From Thozetella sp. PMI_491 (taxonomy: Eukaryota > Ascomycota > Sordariomycetes > Chaetosphaeriales > Chaetosphaeriaceae), in contig MU270052.1 in NCBI GenBank assembly GCA_021432635.1, positions 466,137 through 530,136 of the forward strand: DNA of 64,000 bases, read 5' to 3'. Numbering within the stretch: position 1 is the stretch's first letter; each line of letters opens with the position of its first letter. Below, in pieces: positions 1 to 11,139 of the stretch. The notes under the pieces are model-generated. The model ran no database searches and was not told the DNA's origin. It saw only the letters and a program-made list of their open reading frames with translations. Made by a program: the position numbers and the translations under genes.

Positions 1-503
1 TGAGACCCATACTGCGAGACTGTCCACCCCAGAAGCCGTCTCCTGAGCAAATCTGCCCATGACTATCCTAGCTGAGTTCTATTTGTTTACCAAAGATGTT
101 GTGAGGCGAACCCGGATCTAGAGTGAATGGGGCAAGAACTCTACAAAGCCATATACTATGCAACTATCCCAATTAGTCGAACGGGTCGTCTTTCTCATCG
201 CTTCCAATTATCGCTGGTACGTCAAGCCTGACGGTAAAGATTTCTTTTTCTTCGCTCCAAGCTGTTCTATACGCGTTCTCACCAGTGGAGTCCGGTATGC
301 TAGCCAATAGCTGTTACCAGGTAGCTGAGAACATATCGCGAATTCAGCCTTAGGCGGGCGGAGGATGCCAAGGCAGATTCAACCTTTTCAGCCACGACTG
401 AACCATTTATCAGGAGAACGCAGTTCAATCTGTCGCTCTGGCAAAATACCTCGCTTTACGTCCTTCTCCATGGATTGTTACATGGCTCACGTCGCGCTCT
501 GAA
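1..503. other. left-edge non-coding stretch
   Basis: I see no open frame with a recognisable domain in these 500 bases. They lie directly upstream of the HET-domain gene on the plus strand, so they should hold its promoter and 5' UTR. I cannot point to a convincing TATA or CCAAT element. Confidence 0.5.
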
Positions 504-2540
504 ATGGAAATTCTGAATACGAAACGCCATTATAATAATATGACTACCGCGCTTTGTGAGGACTGTCGGGACTTCTTACGGAGCAACCACGACGACAGAT
601 ATTTTCAAGACAGCCCAGAGTATCAAAGATCGGCCGCTAGAGTTCTAGGTGCCGCTGACGAAGGGTGCCGCCTCTGCAAAGCCGTAGTTAACAAGTTCAA
701 CACCTTCCAGTCAGAGCTATCATCACTCGCCCAGATAGACCATCAACCAGTCACATTCCGCTTGCTCATAAAACCCAATTACAATACAAACTTACAGTGG
801 GAAGAGGATATTGACAGGCCATTCCTACAAGTTTCAATTTCACAAAAGCGGGTCGAGTTTCGTTTGTGGCGTGTGACAGAGGAATCCAGAGCAGATCGTG
901 CATTATATCATGATCAAGATACAAGCTCTGAAATCAACTTCGCGAGGGCAGCAGAATGGCTGCGCGAATGTGTGCTGAAGCACGACAGATGCAATGCAAC
1001 TAATACTCCCAAAGACTGGGCCCCGACCCGGCTCCTCGATGTTGGATCGAGATCTCCATCCCCCGATACGATCAAGCTGGCGCAGACTAAAGGCTCAAGA
1101 ACACCGATTCGTTATGTCGCATTAAGTCACTGTTGGGGAGCTATACAGCCTTTAAGGCTTTTAAAGAGCAATCTGCATGAACTTATGGACGGTATCCTAT
1201 TAGTCGATTTGCCACAGTCCTTCCAAGACGCCATCTACACTGCTCGAAAGTTGGAATTCCAGTATCTCTGGATAGATTCTTTATGTATCATTCAAGACTC
1301 AGATGAGGACTGGGATATCGAATCAGCTCTGATGGCGCATGTATATGGCGGGTGTCTGCTGAATATCGCAGCCGCTGCATCAAATGATTGTACAGGTGGT
1401 TTATTCCAAAAGCGACCGTCGTCCTACCAAGGTCCCTGTACGATACCGGTGGAGAATCAGAACGACGCTTTAATATCATGGTATCAACTGTGGGACCAAA
1501 ATCTCTGGCCAGCCGAGTTTGAAACCGCCAAGCTAAACACGCGAGCTTGGGTATTACAGGAACGCATGTTATCGCCGCGCACACTTGCTTTTACCCAGAC
1601 ACAGCTCTATTGGGAGTGCCGGTGTAAATGCGCCTCTGAAGAGTTCCCTTCCGAATACCCTCTTGAGCTTTCCGAGAGATGGCAGAGAGACTTCAAGCAA
1701 CCCGAATTGCAGGATAAGCTGAAGGCGCATGCTCTAAATCAACATGCGGATAGCCGTTTAGGCGAGGACCACATACCGCGGCTAAGTCTTGCCTGGCACA
1801 ACCTAGTCATGCTCTATTCAAAAAAAGATGTGACTTTCGAGCAAGACAAGTTGGTCGCACTCAGCGGACTCGCTGATCTATTTGCACAGAAAATGGGCAC
1901 AGACTACTTCGCTGGAATATGGAAGATTACCTTGCTTAATGATCTTCTCTGGGAAAGCGATGTCGACAACAACGCTAGGGGTCGCCCGTTGAGCTACCGA
2001 GCCCCTTCGTGGTCATGGGCCTCCGTGGATTGTTCTGTGAAGTATCTCCCCGGCAAGATCGTGTCAAGTAAGGTTACAATTGTTGACGTTCATGTGGAAA
2101 AATTGACGGGAAAGAATCAGTTTGGTAGAGTGACGGGGGGTTACCTTAAACTTCGAGGACACCTTTTCTCTAATTTCAGGGTTGTGTTTGATGTAGGAAC
2201 CCGTTACTCTCTGAGGAAATGCTGCTTGAATGGCAACGAAGTCATTGCAAGTTGCACACCGGATGCGACAGTAGGGTCTGCGGATATGGAGATGAAACTT
2301 TTCTGCCTGCCCATCGGATCGTATTGGGACTCTATCCGCGCTTTGGGAGGGACCCACTACGAATGTAGAGGTCTTGTGTTATCAGCGGAGGGGAACCAGC
2401 CTAGGGGCTACTACAGGCGATGGGGTACCTTCCAGGTCAAATTCTCCTTATTCCAGCCCTCCTTTTTTATCGATGTTTATAACAGGGCGCCTATTGAGAG
2501 CTATATCGACGGCGACGGGGGTACTATTGTCATTGCCTGA
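504..2540 (+). CDS. HET-domain (heterokaryon incompatibility) protein
   Basis: Single-exon protein of 678 aa. The HET domain spans about residues 203-355. It opens with RYVALSHCWG and continues through LPQSFQDAI, YLWIDSLCIIQD and YGGCLLNIAA, the usual order of conserved blocks. The N-terminal 60 residues carry paired cysteines (CEDC near 18, CRLC near 55) of the kind often found ahead of HET domains. The C-terminal part, about 300 residues, is variable and not recognised, though WVLQERMLSPR and SYRAPSWSWASVD are typical trailing motifs. HET proteins of this family trigger cell death after fusion of unlike hyphae. Whether this one does cannot be told from sequence. The first ATG is used; a second in-frame Met lies at residue 13. 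The gene looks AT-richer than those after 5.6 kb and borders a repeat-bearing region, which is common for accessory HET genes. No intron is needed. Confidence 0.9.
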   Translation: MEILNTKRHYNNMTTALCEDCRDFLRSNHDDRYFQDSPEYQRSAARVLGAADEGCRLCKAVVNKFNTFQSELSSLAQIDHQPVTFRLLIKPNYNTNLQWEEDIDRPFLQVSISQKRVEFRLWRVTEESRADRALYHDQDTSSEINFARAAEWLRECVLKHDRCNATNTPKDWAPTRLLDVGSRSPSPDTIKLAQTKGSRTPIRYVALSHCWGAIQPLRLLKSNLHELMDGILLVDLPQSFQDAIYTARKLEFQYLWIDSLCIIQDSDEDWDIESALMAHVYGGCLLNIAAAASNDCTGGLFQKRPSSYQGPCTIPVENQNDALISWYQLWDQNLWPAEFETAKLNTRAWVLQERMLSPRTLAFTQTQLYWECRCKCASEEFPSEYPLELSERWQRDFKQPELQDKLKAHALNQHADSRLGEDHIPRLSLAWHNLVMLYSKKDVTFEQDKLVALSGLADLFAQKMGTDYFAGIWKITLLNDLLWESDVDNNARGRPLSYRAPSWSWASVDCSVKYLPGKIVSSKVTIVDVHVEKLTGKNQFGRVTGGYLKLRGHLFSNFRVVFDVGTRYSLRKCCLNGNEVIASCTPDATVGSADMEMKLFCLPIGSYWDSIRALGGTHYECRGLVLSAEGNQPRGYYRRWGTFQVKFSLFQPSFFIDVYNRAPIESYIDGDGGTIVIA

Positions 2541-2792
2541 CTTGTGTAACATTGTTTAGGCGGTCTAGTGGAAGCCTGAATCAAACATTCAATGAAGAAA
2601 CAAGGTTGAAACACTATTCTTAAACAGCAGGCCAATTGATCTGTATTACAGTGGAAATCATCTCCGTTGACCTAGCTGGAGATATGCTTGATTCTGTTAC
2701 GAATCGTATCCTGTCCGCAAAGCAAAAGAGTCAAAGCCGGTCGTCCAATAACGCGGGCACAAAGGTACGGTCCATGTCTAGCGTATTTCAGT

Positions 2793-2865
2793 GACTCACG
2801 TTAGAATTATTTCTATTGTGGAAAAACAGACACTGACCCTGCATGTCATAGTATTACATCGAGTT
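2793..2865 (+). repeat. decayed direct repeat, copy A
   Basis: This segment aligns by eye with about 3376-3440: both share the order CAnTGAC, CTAGAA/TTAGAA, ATTTnTATTGTG, GACACTGA and AACAGTAT/CATAGTAT. Many of the differences are transitions, as expected from repeat-induced point mutation, but the alignment is short. No terminal repeats or coding capacity are left, so the parent element cannot be named. Confidence 0.45.
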
Positions 2866-3375
2866 TTTGGCATAGTTTTTATCGCTCTAGGCCCAAAAAT
2901 TTAGATAATAAATAGGGAGGATCTTATATACCGGTGGCCAGAAGCTCTCCAGTATCTCGCCGCCAGCAGTGTACCGGCTCGAGAATAAGCCAGAAATGGC
3001 TCAAGGGGCCGATCCGCCTCACCCCACCGCAGCTCTGTTATAATCACCTTGTAGAGATTACAATGTCTTAGTAGCCGTCACTGCGATGGCTCCTGTCAAC
3101 CCCACCCTAGAAACTTTTCTACATATCCACACACGGAAGCTGAACCTGAATCCAACAGTAAGTGATTCGATCTCTATACGTAACATTTTACAATTTCTAA
3201 ACGTTGTTCCTCAAGGCTCTTACAGACAGCACTTGCGATTTGTATGTCCTGTACTTAGGTACATGTTTAGGTAACTACATGTCTGGGTATCCTGATAACT
3301 AGTGGCAAAATTGTTAAGCAAGGTGTTCCAGAGGTACTTTGGACCTCAAAGTTGCACACTGTCTGAGATCTACAA

Positions 3376-3440
3376 CTGACCCACTCTAGAAAGATTTTTA
3401 TTGTGAAAATGAGGACACTGAACTTCCACGTAACAGTATA
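3376..3440 (+). repeat. decayed direct repeat, copy B
   Basis: Partner of the segment near 2793, in the same orientation and about 580 bp away. The shared core runs from CTGACCC through ATTGTGAAAA and GACACTGA to AACAGTAT. Flanking sequence is only weakly similar (for example AGGTAC followed by GGNCC about 45-50 bases upstream in both), so the true repeat ends are uncertain. Confidence 0.45.
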
Positions 3441-5623
3441 TGGAATTACTCTAGGGTTCCAGTTCAGCGTCCGCCTGTGGATATGTAGAAATCATTATGG
3501 AGTGGGCCTAAGTGGAGGCAGGGACAGTGCAAAGGATCTGTGTACTCTTGTACATCTCTATATCAATCAGTCTTAACAAAGCCAAATGGAGGCTAGCTAG
3601 CGATTGCAGGGTGTCAACTTGCTTGTGGAAGCCTACTTTTAAAGCCCTCTCTCCTTGGCACCGTTTGCTTACGCTTTATCACCCTTATACCCTTCAGTTT
3701 ATTAGCCACTACTGCAAAGAGCCTTTCCTACAGTTCGCTCCTGCTATTACGCGCGAGCTTGGGTAATTGGTATCTAGCAATGCCGAACCTTCGAAGAGCT
3801 AACGGCTTCAGAGGATGGCTGCTCCTTCACGGATTTTAACCCTCTGGGAACTTTTAACTGCTATGTAGACCGGCCTCCCTGGCCGGCTTGCAGGCCTCAC
3901 AAAGGTAGATCAAACCAGTCAAGGGAGTCTAGCTGGACCAGTAGGGTTGGTAACCTTGGACCGGTCACAAGACAATGTGCAATTGACGAGATGGACAGGA
4001 TGTTTTGTTGATGTATATTGCTAGCAGCTGAAGACTCAGTTAGCTGCGCAATAGTTAGTCAGGCGAAGAATAGTGGATCTGGAGATTAGTTATGTACAGT
4101 ACTGTACCTATTAAGTTTGAGCTTTGTGCTTTTCGCCTGAATTGGACTTTTCTTCCATAACATTCGCTGGGTGGGTACCTGTCATACTGCACAGACTGCC
4201 TGTTCTCCTTGAAGACAGGCGTCTCTGGGCACTTCATGAGCGATGATGAAATCAGAATTGAGCTCTTTTACCAAAGGTGAAGCCCATGGTGTCTTTACTT
4301 ATTCTGGTCATACTGCTGCGAGTCTTGGATACGAGGCTGCCCAGCCTAGCTGTTCATTTACTTGCTAAGAGAGCGAGTAATGACGGCGCTCCGAGCGAAG
4401 AAGCCCGCACTGTCTGCAGCCCCACTATAGCCGCTAGAAACATTTCCACAAGGCCGGACGTTGAACCTGAGCTGTACTGTTCCTGTTTCGTGTGCTACGT
4501 AGCTGTCTCTACAGGATCGCGCATCTGATGCACAGCTACCAGCACTACGCAGCCCAGGGCCCTCCTCTCCCCGTGGGAGAGCACACCGCCAGCTGGGCTA
4601 CTGATACCTACGCCAAGAAGCACCCCCAAAAAGGCACTATCGAGAGCATGGGATGTACTAAGCTGGATAGGACACCGTGGACGACGCACGCCACGCCGAG
4701 GAAGGTGCGGAGAAGGCATTGATTGTCCCGATGCGCAGTCTCGGGTTCTTGGCTGCGCACCCGTTCCAGGTGGCGCTTTTGCGTGGGTGTTCCTGAAAGG
4801 GCCAGACCTCGATCTAAAAGCCATTCTGCAGGTTCTAGCGCCGAACCGTGCAGGATCGTAAGCCAGTAGTCGGGCTCGTGGGAAAAGAGAAAATCTTTTG
4901 GCTTTTGATCGCCATCGAGGTCTGTGCCAACGTCGATGATACCTCTATGTCGGGCGCGGCGCGGCGGCCTCTTAGTTGTCCCTGCTCCGACGGGTTACTA
5001 GCGGCATGGCAGTATTTTTTTGTAAGTATACGCACATATGCACAATCCCGGGCTTCCGGACTTCGCAGCGCTCCGACCGGATGGAGCCAGATGCCGTGCG
5101 TTACAGGGAACCTCTGCCTGCTGCGTCGGTAGCACTACTACACTGCACCTCAGCAGCACCCTAGCGCTCTCTCCCCCCACCTTGACACAGTTGCTCGCCG
5201 CCCGGTTCGCTGGCCTGCCTGACCGGAAATTGCCCCAAATCGCCAGACGTAGGCTTAGCTCCTCGGCGGCCCTCCCCGCCCAGAACGACCTCCCTAGGTG
5301 TCGCGTGGTGTACGTAGTGCTGGCCACGCAGGACGCACTCATAGGTCGTATTGCCGAACCCCGCGGTCCACCGACCGCCCCAGCCCAGCCAGCCGGTGTC
5401 CGATTTGACCTCGAGTTCCCCGAGGTCGCGACAGCTCAGTCCCCATCTCCATGCAACTGTCGTGGAGGCCTGTCAGATTAGCAACCTTCTGAACTACAAT
5501 CCGGCGCCAACTTCCGGGGAGCTCCTACGCCCGTCGCCAATCGTCCGTCTCCTTCGCCGCCGGCGCACGGCGCAGGCGCAGGAACAGCCCACCGCAGCTC
5601 GTCTCCGAGCTGGTGCGCCCGCC

Positions 5624-8600
5624 ATGAGCTTCTTCCGGCAGACATGGACGCTCATGTCCAAGAACTTCCGGATCGTGCTCGTGCGCCATGGCTTCGCCAC
5701 CTGGATCCGCGCCTTCCTCCTGCCCATCGCGCTCATGGCCTTTCTCGCCTTTGCCAAGAACCTGTTTGTCCCGCCCGCTGTCTACGGTATTGGCACATCC
5801 CATCCGGTCCGGTCACTGCAGGACGCACTCGCCGTCGCTGGCAACACTGGACGCGAAACTGTGGCCTTCGTGCACAATGGCTTCCAGGGCGGTGAGATCC
5901 AACGCGTCATCGACGACCTAACTCCAATCGTTACCGGCGCCGGGAAGACGGCCGCCGTACTGGCTTCCGAGTCCGAGCTGCCGCGTGTGTGCCGGGCTAG
6001 CCTTCGGGGCGTCACGCCGTGCTACGGCGCGGTCGTGTTCCGGGGCTCGCCTAGCGAGGGCACTGGCGGCCTGTGGAACTACACGATCCGCGTCGACAGC
6101 TCGCTCGGCGCCGGAAGAGTCAACGTCAAGAGGGACGATAACGATGGCGAGATCTATATGCTTCCTTTCCAGCATGCCATCGACGCCGCCATCAGCAGGA
6201 CGAACAACGGCACCGGCGGCCGGGTTGCCCTGCCGGCTACACGTGAGTTTCGCTTACCCTCTACCTGTGTCTCTATTCGGCCTACCCACTCCACATCGCC
6301 CCCCCCCCCGAGCAGGGCCACTTTCCCTGGGCCGCAGCACGAGAATATGAATGGTTGCTGATTCCAGCCTAGTCAACGAGTACCCATTTACACCCCAGAC
6401 CCCGGCGGAGCGGGATGAGCGGATTCGCGTGCTCTACCAAGATTCCATCATGAACTTCCTCGGCGTGTCGTTCATCGCCGGACTGGTGGGCATCAGTTAC
6501 CACATGACCGGGTTCATGGCCTCGGAGCGAGAGACAGGCATGGCGACGTTGATCGAAGCCATGTTGCCCACCAAGCGCACATGGCACGCCCAGGCAGCTC
6601 GCCTCCTGTCATACCACCTGTCCTTCTCCCTAGTATACCTTCCAGGCTGGGTCATTGGCTCTGCCATTATCTCGCGTTCCGTCTTTGCCACTACGAATGC
6701 GGGTCTCGTCATCATCTACCACATCCTCACCGGCCTAGCGCTGGCCTCGATGTCCATATTTGTGGCTTCCTTCTTCAAGAAGTCACAGCTGAGGTATGTC
6801 TAGAATATGCAGAGATCTTGAAGCGCCCTCGTATTTCTTCTGTTGTCGCACGCATGGCTAACGATGGAGCTTGTAGCGGCGTGACAGTGACCATAGTCCA
6901 AGTTCTCTTGGCCATTGCGGCACAAACTGTAACCTGGCCGAGAACGCCGACCGGTACGTATTTCGACACCTCGTCTTGATTCGATGCTAACCGGAGCTGG
7001 CACAGTCACTGTGCTCAGCTTCCTCTTCCCTCCATGCAACTATACGTACTTCATCTCTCTGCTGGCGCGATGGGAGAAGGAGCTGACGCCGACCGACCTC
7101 GCCCGGACAGCCCCCAATAGTCCGTGGAATCTTCCCGGCATTGCGCTCTGGGTGTTTCTCATCATCCAGATTATCGCCTACCCTCTCATTGGTGCGTTCA
7201 TCGAGCGCTCCCTCCATGGCACGACCTCGAATTCGCGCAATATCGTCACGGGCGAGAACCGCGGGGATCTCGGCGAGGACACAGCCGTCCAACTGGAGGG
7301 CTTTACCAAGATTTACAAAGCTGGGATCTTCCGTCGCCTATTTTCTTTCATCTCGAAGCCCAAGGAGCCCGTCATCGCGGTCAACAACCTGACGCTCCAC
7401 GCCGGTCGTGGGCAAATCCTCGCCTTGCTCGGCGCCAACGGCAGCGGCAAGAGCACGACGCTCGATTCCGTCGCTGGCATCAACAAGCTGACCAGCGGAA
7501 GGATCACCATCGACGGGACGGGAGGCATCGGAATCGCGCCGCAGAAGAATGTTCTTTGGGATGAGCTGACAGTTGAAGAACATATTGCGATATTCAACAA
7601 GTTGAAATCGCCTTATAACCATGCCAGCAAACAAGAAATCCGCGAGCTGGTTGCGGCTATCGACCTTACCCAGAAGATCAAAGCCCAGTCCAAGACACTG
7701 TCTGGTGGCCAAAAACGAAAGCTGCAACTGGGAATGATGTTGACGGGCGGCAGTGCTGTCTGCTGTGTAGACGAGGTATCCAGCGGTATTGATCCCTTGA
7801 GCCGGAGGAAGATCTGGGACATCCTGCTTGCGGAACGTGGCCGGCGAACAATGATCCTCACTACCCATTTCCTAGACGAGGCCGATCTCCTCGCGGACCA
7901 TATCGCGATCCTATCAAAGGGGACTCTCCGTGCTGAAGGCTCGTCAGTCGAGCTCAAGGACAAACTCGGCAAGGGCTACCGAATTCATGTTCAAAATGCT
8001 AAGGAGTTGGGCGGGACCCCGGACGTCGATGGGGTCGCAAAGAAGGTAGCATTCGACGTGGTTACGTACACAGCGCGCACTTCTGGTCTAGCGGCCCAAG
8101 TCATCAAGGCGCTTGAGAGCGTCGGGATCAACGATTACAGCTTCTCCGGGCCGAGCATCGAAGACGTTTTTCTCGAGGTTGCTGAAGAGGTCCGCATGGA
8201 GAGCTCTCAGGATTCGACTACCCACAAGGAGACCCAGGTCCTTGAGAACCACAGTTCGTCGGACGAGAAGACAGGGCCGGGAGACGAAAGCGAGAAGGGC
8301 GGGCTGGAGCTTCTGTCGGGGCAGCGCATCACCGCGTGGCGACAAACCGGCGTGTTATTCTTGAAGCGGTGCACCATTTTCAAGGGCAACTGGTTTCCAT
8401 ACGCCGCGGCTTTTTTTATACCCATCATCGCCGCCGGCCTCGTGACATTGTTTGTGAGGAAGCAGCAACCTGTCGGATGCTCGCTTGGCGAGGGCACTTC
8501 GCTCAACATCGCAGTCAATGTCTTCAACTCCAACTTCAGACTCTTCTTACTCGCCGGCCCTTCCAGCAAAGTCTCGAACCAGACGCTCCTCAACCTGTTT

Positions 8601-10903
8601 CTACCACTCTACTTGAACTCAGTCAACACTTCAGGATTGTCCGGCGGAGGCTCGAACGGTACGGCTTTTACCCCCGCCAGCCTCTTCCAGAACGTGACCC
8701 TCGTCGACACCTTCGACGACTTCAACCGCCTGCTCGAGGTGGACCGCAAGAATGTCACACCGGCAGCTTTCTGGCTTGGAGATGACAGCTCCCCCCCGAC
8801 CGTTGCCTATAAGGCGACTACGCTCGAGATCTTCGACGCGTGGTTCGGGCAGTGGGCGCTCAACATGCTCTTGACCAACACAACGCTCGCGTCAACGTAT
8901 GTCAGCTTCGACATCCCTTGGGCCCCCGACACTGGAAACTCGCTACAGCTGGTCGTGTACATTGGCCTCGCCCTCAGCGCCTACCCTGGCTTCTTCGCCC
9001 TCTACCCTAATCTGGAGCGGCGGCGGCATGTCCGCGGCCTCCAATACTCCAATGGCGTGCAGATCCTCCCCCTCTGGTCCGCCTACGTACTCTTTGACTT
9101 TGCCATTGTCGTAGTCGGTGCCGGTATCTGCACTGCCCTGCTCGCTGGCCTCTCGCACGTTTGGTACCACATCGGTTACGTCTTCGTTGTCTTTATGTTC
9201 TACGGCCTCGCGTCTACCATCCTCGGCTACGTCATCTCAATCCTCGCGACGAACCAGCTGTCGGCCTACGCATTCACGGCTGCCGGCCAAGCCGTCATGG
9301 TGCTGGTATACCTGATCGCATATCTCTGCACAATTACTTATGCGCCTGTCAATCGCATCGATAACTACCTCATTCTAGTGCACTTCCTGGTCTCTGCCTT
9401 CGCCCCGATCGGGTCTGTAATGAGGGCGCTGTTCCTTGCCCTAAACCTGTTCTCGGCGACCTGCGATGGCGAGCAGCTGGCTGCGAACCCCGGCGGAATC
9501 TTGCAGTACGGTGGGCCGATCCTGTACCTCATCGTCCGTAAGTGGCTATCTCGCTCCCCTCTTTACATATCTAGACTCTAGGCATATTAGCTTTACGCTG
9601 CTAACGTTGGATACCAGAATCTATCATATTTTTTGGGCTTCTACTGTGGCTCGATAGTGGAAACGTGGGCTCGACTTTCCAGCGTCTCATGCAGAAGCGG
9701 CCGCATCAAAATCTCGACGATCCGAATGGCTCGGACGAGGAGGTAGCCAATGAACTGGCGCGCGTCACAAGTACGGCGACGGGCGGATCGGGGACGTCAA
9801 CAACGGATGGGCTGCGGGTCATGCACCTAACGAAGACTTTCGGTTCGAACACAGCAGTCGATAACGTTACTTTCGGGATCAAACGAGGCGAGGTATTTGC
9901 CTTGCTAGGGCCGAACGGCGCCGGAAAGTCTACCACGATCAGTCTCATCCGGGGTGATATCAAGCCTAGCTACCGGGGTGGGGATGTATTCGTCGAGGAC
10001 GTCTCCGTCACAAAGCACCTCGCCCAGGCGAGATCACATTTGGGAGTGTGCCCGCAGTTCGATGCGGTTGACCAGATGACTGTGTCGGAACACCTTCGCT
10101 TCTACGCTCGCGTCCGCGGCATTCCCGATGTCGAGCACAACGTACGTGCGGTGATCCAGGCCGTCGGTTTACAAGCATTCCATGATCGCCAGGCCCATGC
10201 CCTATCTGGAGGCAACAAACGTAAGTTGTCCCTAGGCATCGCGCTCATGGGCAACCCGACTGTCGTCCTGCTCGACGAACCGTCCTCCGGGCTAGACGCG
10301 GCGGCGAAGCGCATCATGTGGCGCACCCTCGCGGCCACCGTCCACGGGCGCTCCATCCTCTTGACGACACATAGCATGGAGGAGGCGGACGCGCTTGCCG
10401 GTCGCGCCGGCATCCTAGCCAAGCGGATGTTGGCGATGGGCACCACGGAGCAGCTCCGCGCCAAGTTCGGCGACTCCCTCTACGTCCACATTGTATGCCG
10501 CGGCGCGCCACGCACACCGGATGAGGACGTGGCCAAGGTGGCAGAATGGGTCGTTGACACCTTCCCGGGCGCTACGATCGAGGGGCAGACGTACCACGGC
10601 CAGATGCGCTTCAGCGTGCCGGCGTCGAAGGTGGGCGCTCCCAGGCAGAATGGCGAGAAAATGGACGAGTTCAAGGAGGAGATCACAGAGGTGGGCGAGG
10701 GAAGGCTGAGGTCGGCGACGTCGGCTATCGGCCGGCTTGTCGTTGCCCTGGAGGAGAGCAAACACGAGCTTGGCATTGACCACTACAGCGTCAGCCCGAC
10801 AACACTGGATCAGGTGTTCCTAACGGTGGTAGGGCGGCATAACGTTCAGGAGGAGGGGTACGAGCAAAGGGAAAAGAAGCCCTGGTGGCGCTTCGGTCGA
10901 TAA
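5624..10903 (+). CDS. full-size ABCA-type ABC transporter
   Basis: Proposed exons are 5624-6242, 6373-6793, 6877-6953, 7006-9537 and 9618-10903, giving 1644 aa with phases matching at all junctions. The layout is TMD1-NBD1-TMD2-NBD2. TMD1 begins with a membrane segment near residue 25, a large extracytosolic loop follows, and further helices run to about 440. NBD1 has Walker A GANGSGKST near 515, signature LSGGQKRKLQLG and Walker B CCVDE. NBD2 has GPNGAGKST near 1314, signature LSGGNKRKLSLG and Walker B VVLLDEPSSGLD. The long loops between helix 1 and the remaining helices of each half are characteristic of the ABCA (lipid-transporter) subfamily, and the order differs from PDR pumps. The substrate is unknown; lipid or sterol movement is inferred from the family. 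The first intron is the least certain: acceptor CCTAG at 6372 is chosen over the nearby CCAG because only the former keeps the frame. Confidence 0.88.
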
Positions 10904-11139
10904 GCGGCAATCCATGGAAGACGGGTGGACATTTGCGGTTATGTGTGTATACATTATCTGGTGACATGCACTGGAACTGGGGCCGGCCCGGAAGATAGGA
11001 GCCCGCGGGTTTGACTAGCATCATAACTGGACAAGCCGGTCTATAAACGACTAACAACTAGACGAGTATATATATATTATGTATACATATCTTTTTTAGT
11101 AATACATATGATTGGGGATGTGGAAACTATTACAGTGTC
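10904..11139. other. convergent 3' intergenic spacer
   Basis: Short spacer between the 3' ends of the ABCA-type transporter and the minus-strand hydrolase. It holds an alternating TA tract at about 11068-11078 and other AT-rich sequence suited to 3' end formation of both transcripts. Confidence 0.5.

Larger units (their letters stand above)
2541..5623. other. gene-poor, AT-richer stretch with decayed repeats
   Basis: About 3 kb without a supportable gene. It contains two related, heavily diverged segments (see the repeat entries at about 2793 and 3376) and several short frames that look accidental. One of these, from the ATG at 4286, would encode 80 aa with a hydrophobic start, a Lys-Arg pair and four cysteines; I do not call it a gene. 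From about 4.8 kb onward composition becomes GC-rich again, and the last few hundred bases should be promoter and 5' UTR of the ABCA-type transporter. Confidence 0.5.

Noticed and set aside
3086-3160. ATG-initiated frame followed by a GTAAGT, resembling a first exon
   Set aside because: I could not find a following exon with coding character; it lies in the decayed repeat region.
7338-7868. Long antisense frames opposite the ABCA nucleotide-binding domain and similar ones opposite the sulfite reductase, PDR and CCC2 genes
   Set aside because: They mirror codon bias of the real genes on the other strand and contain no independent domain.
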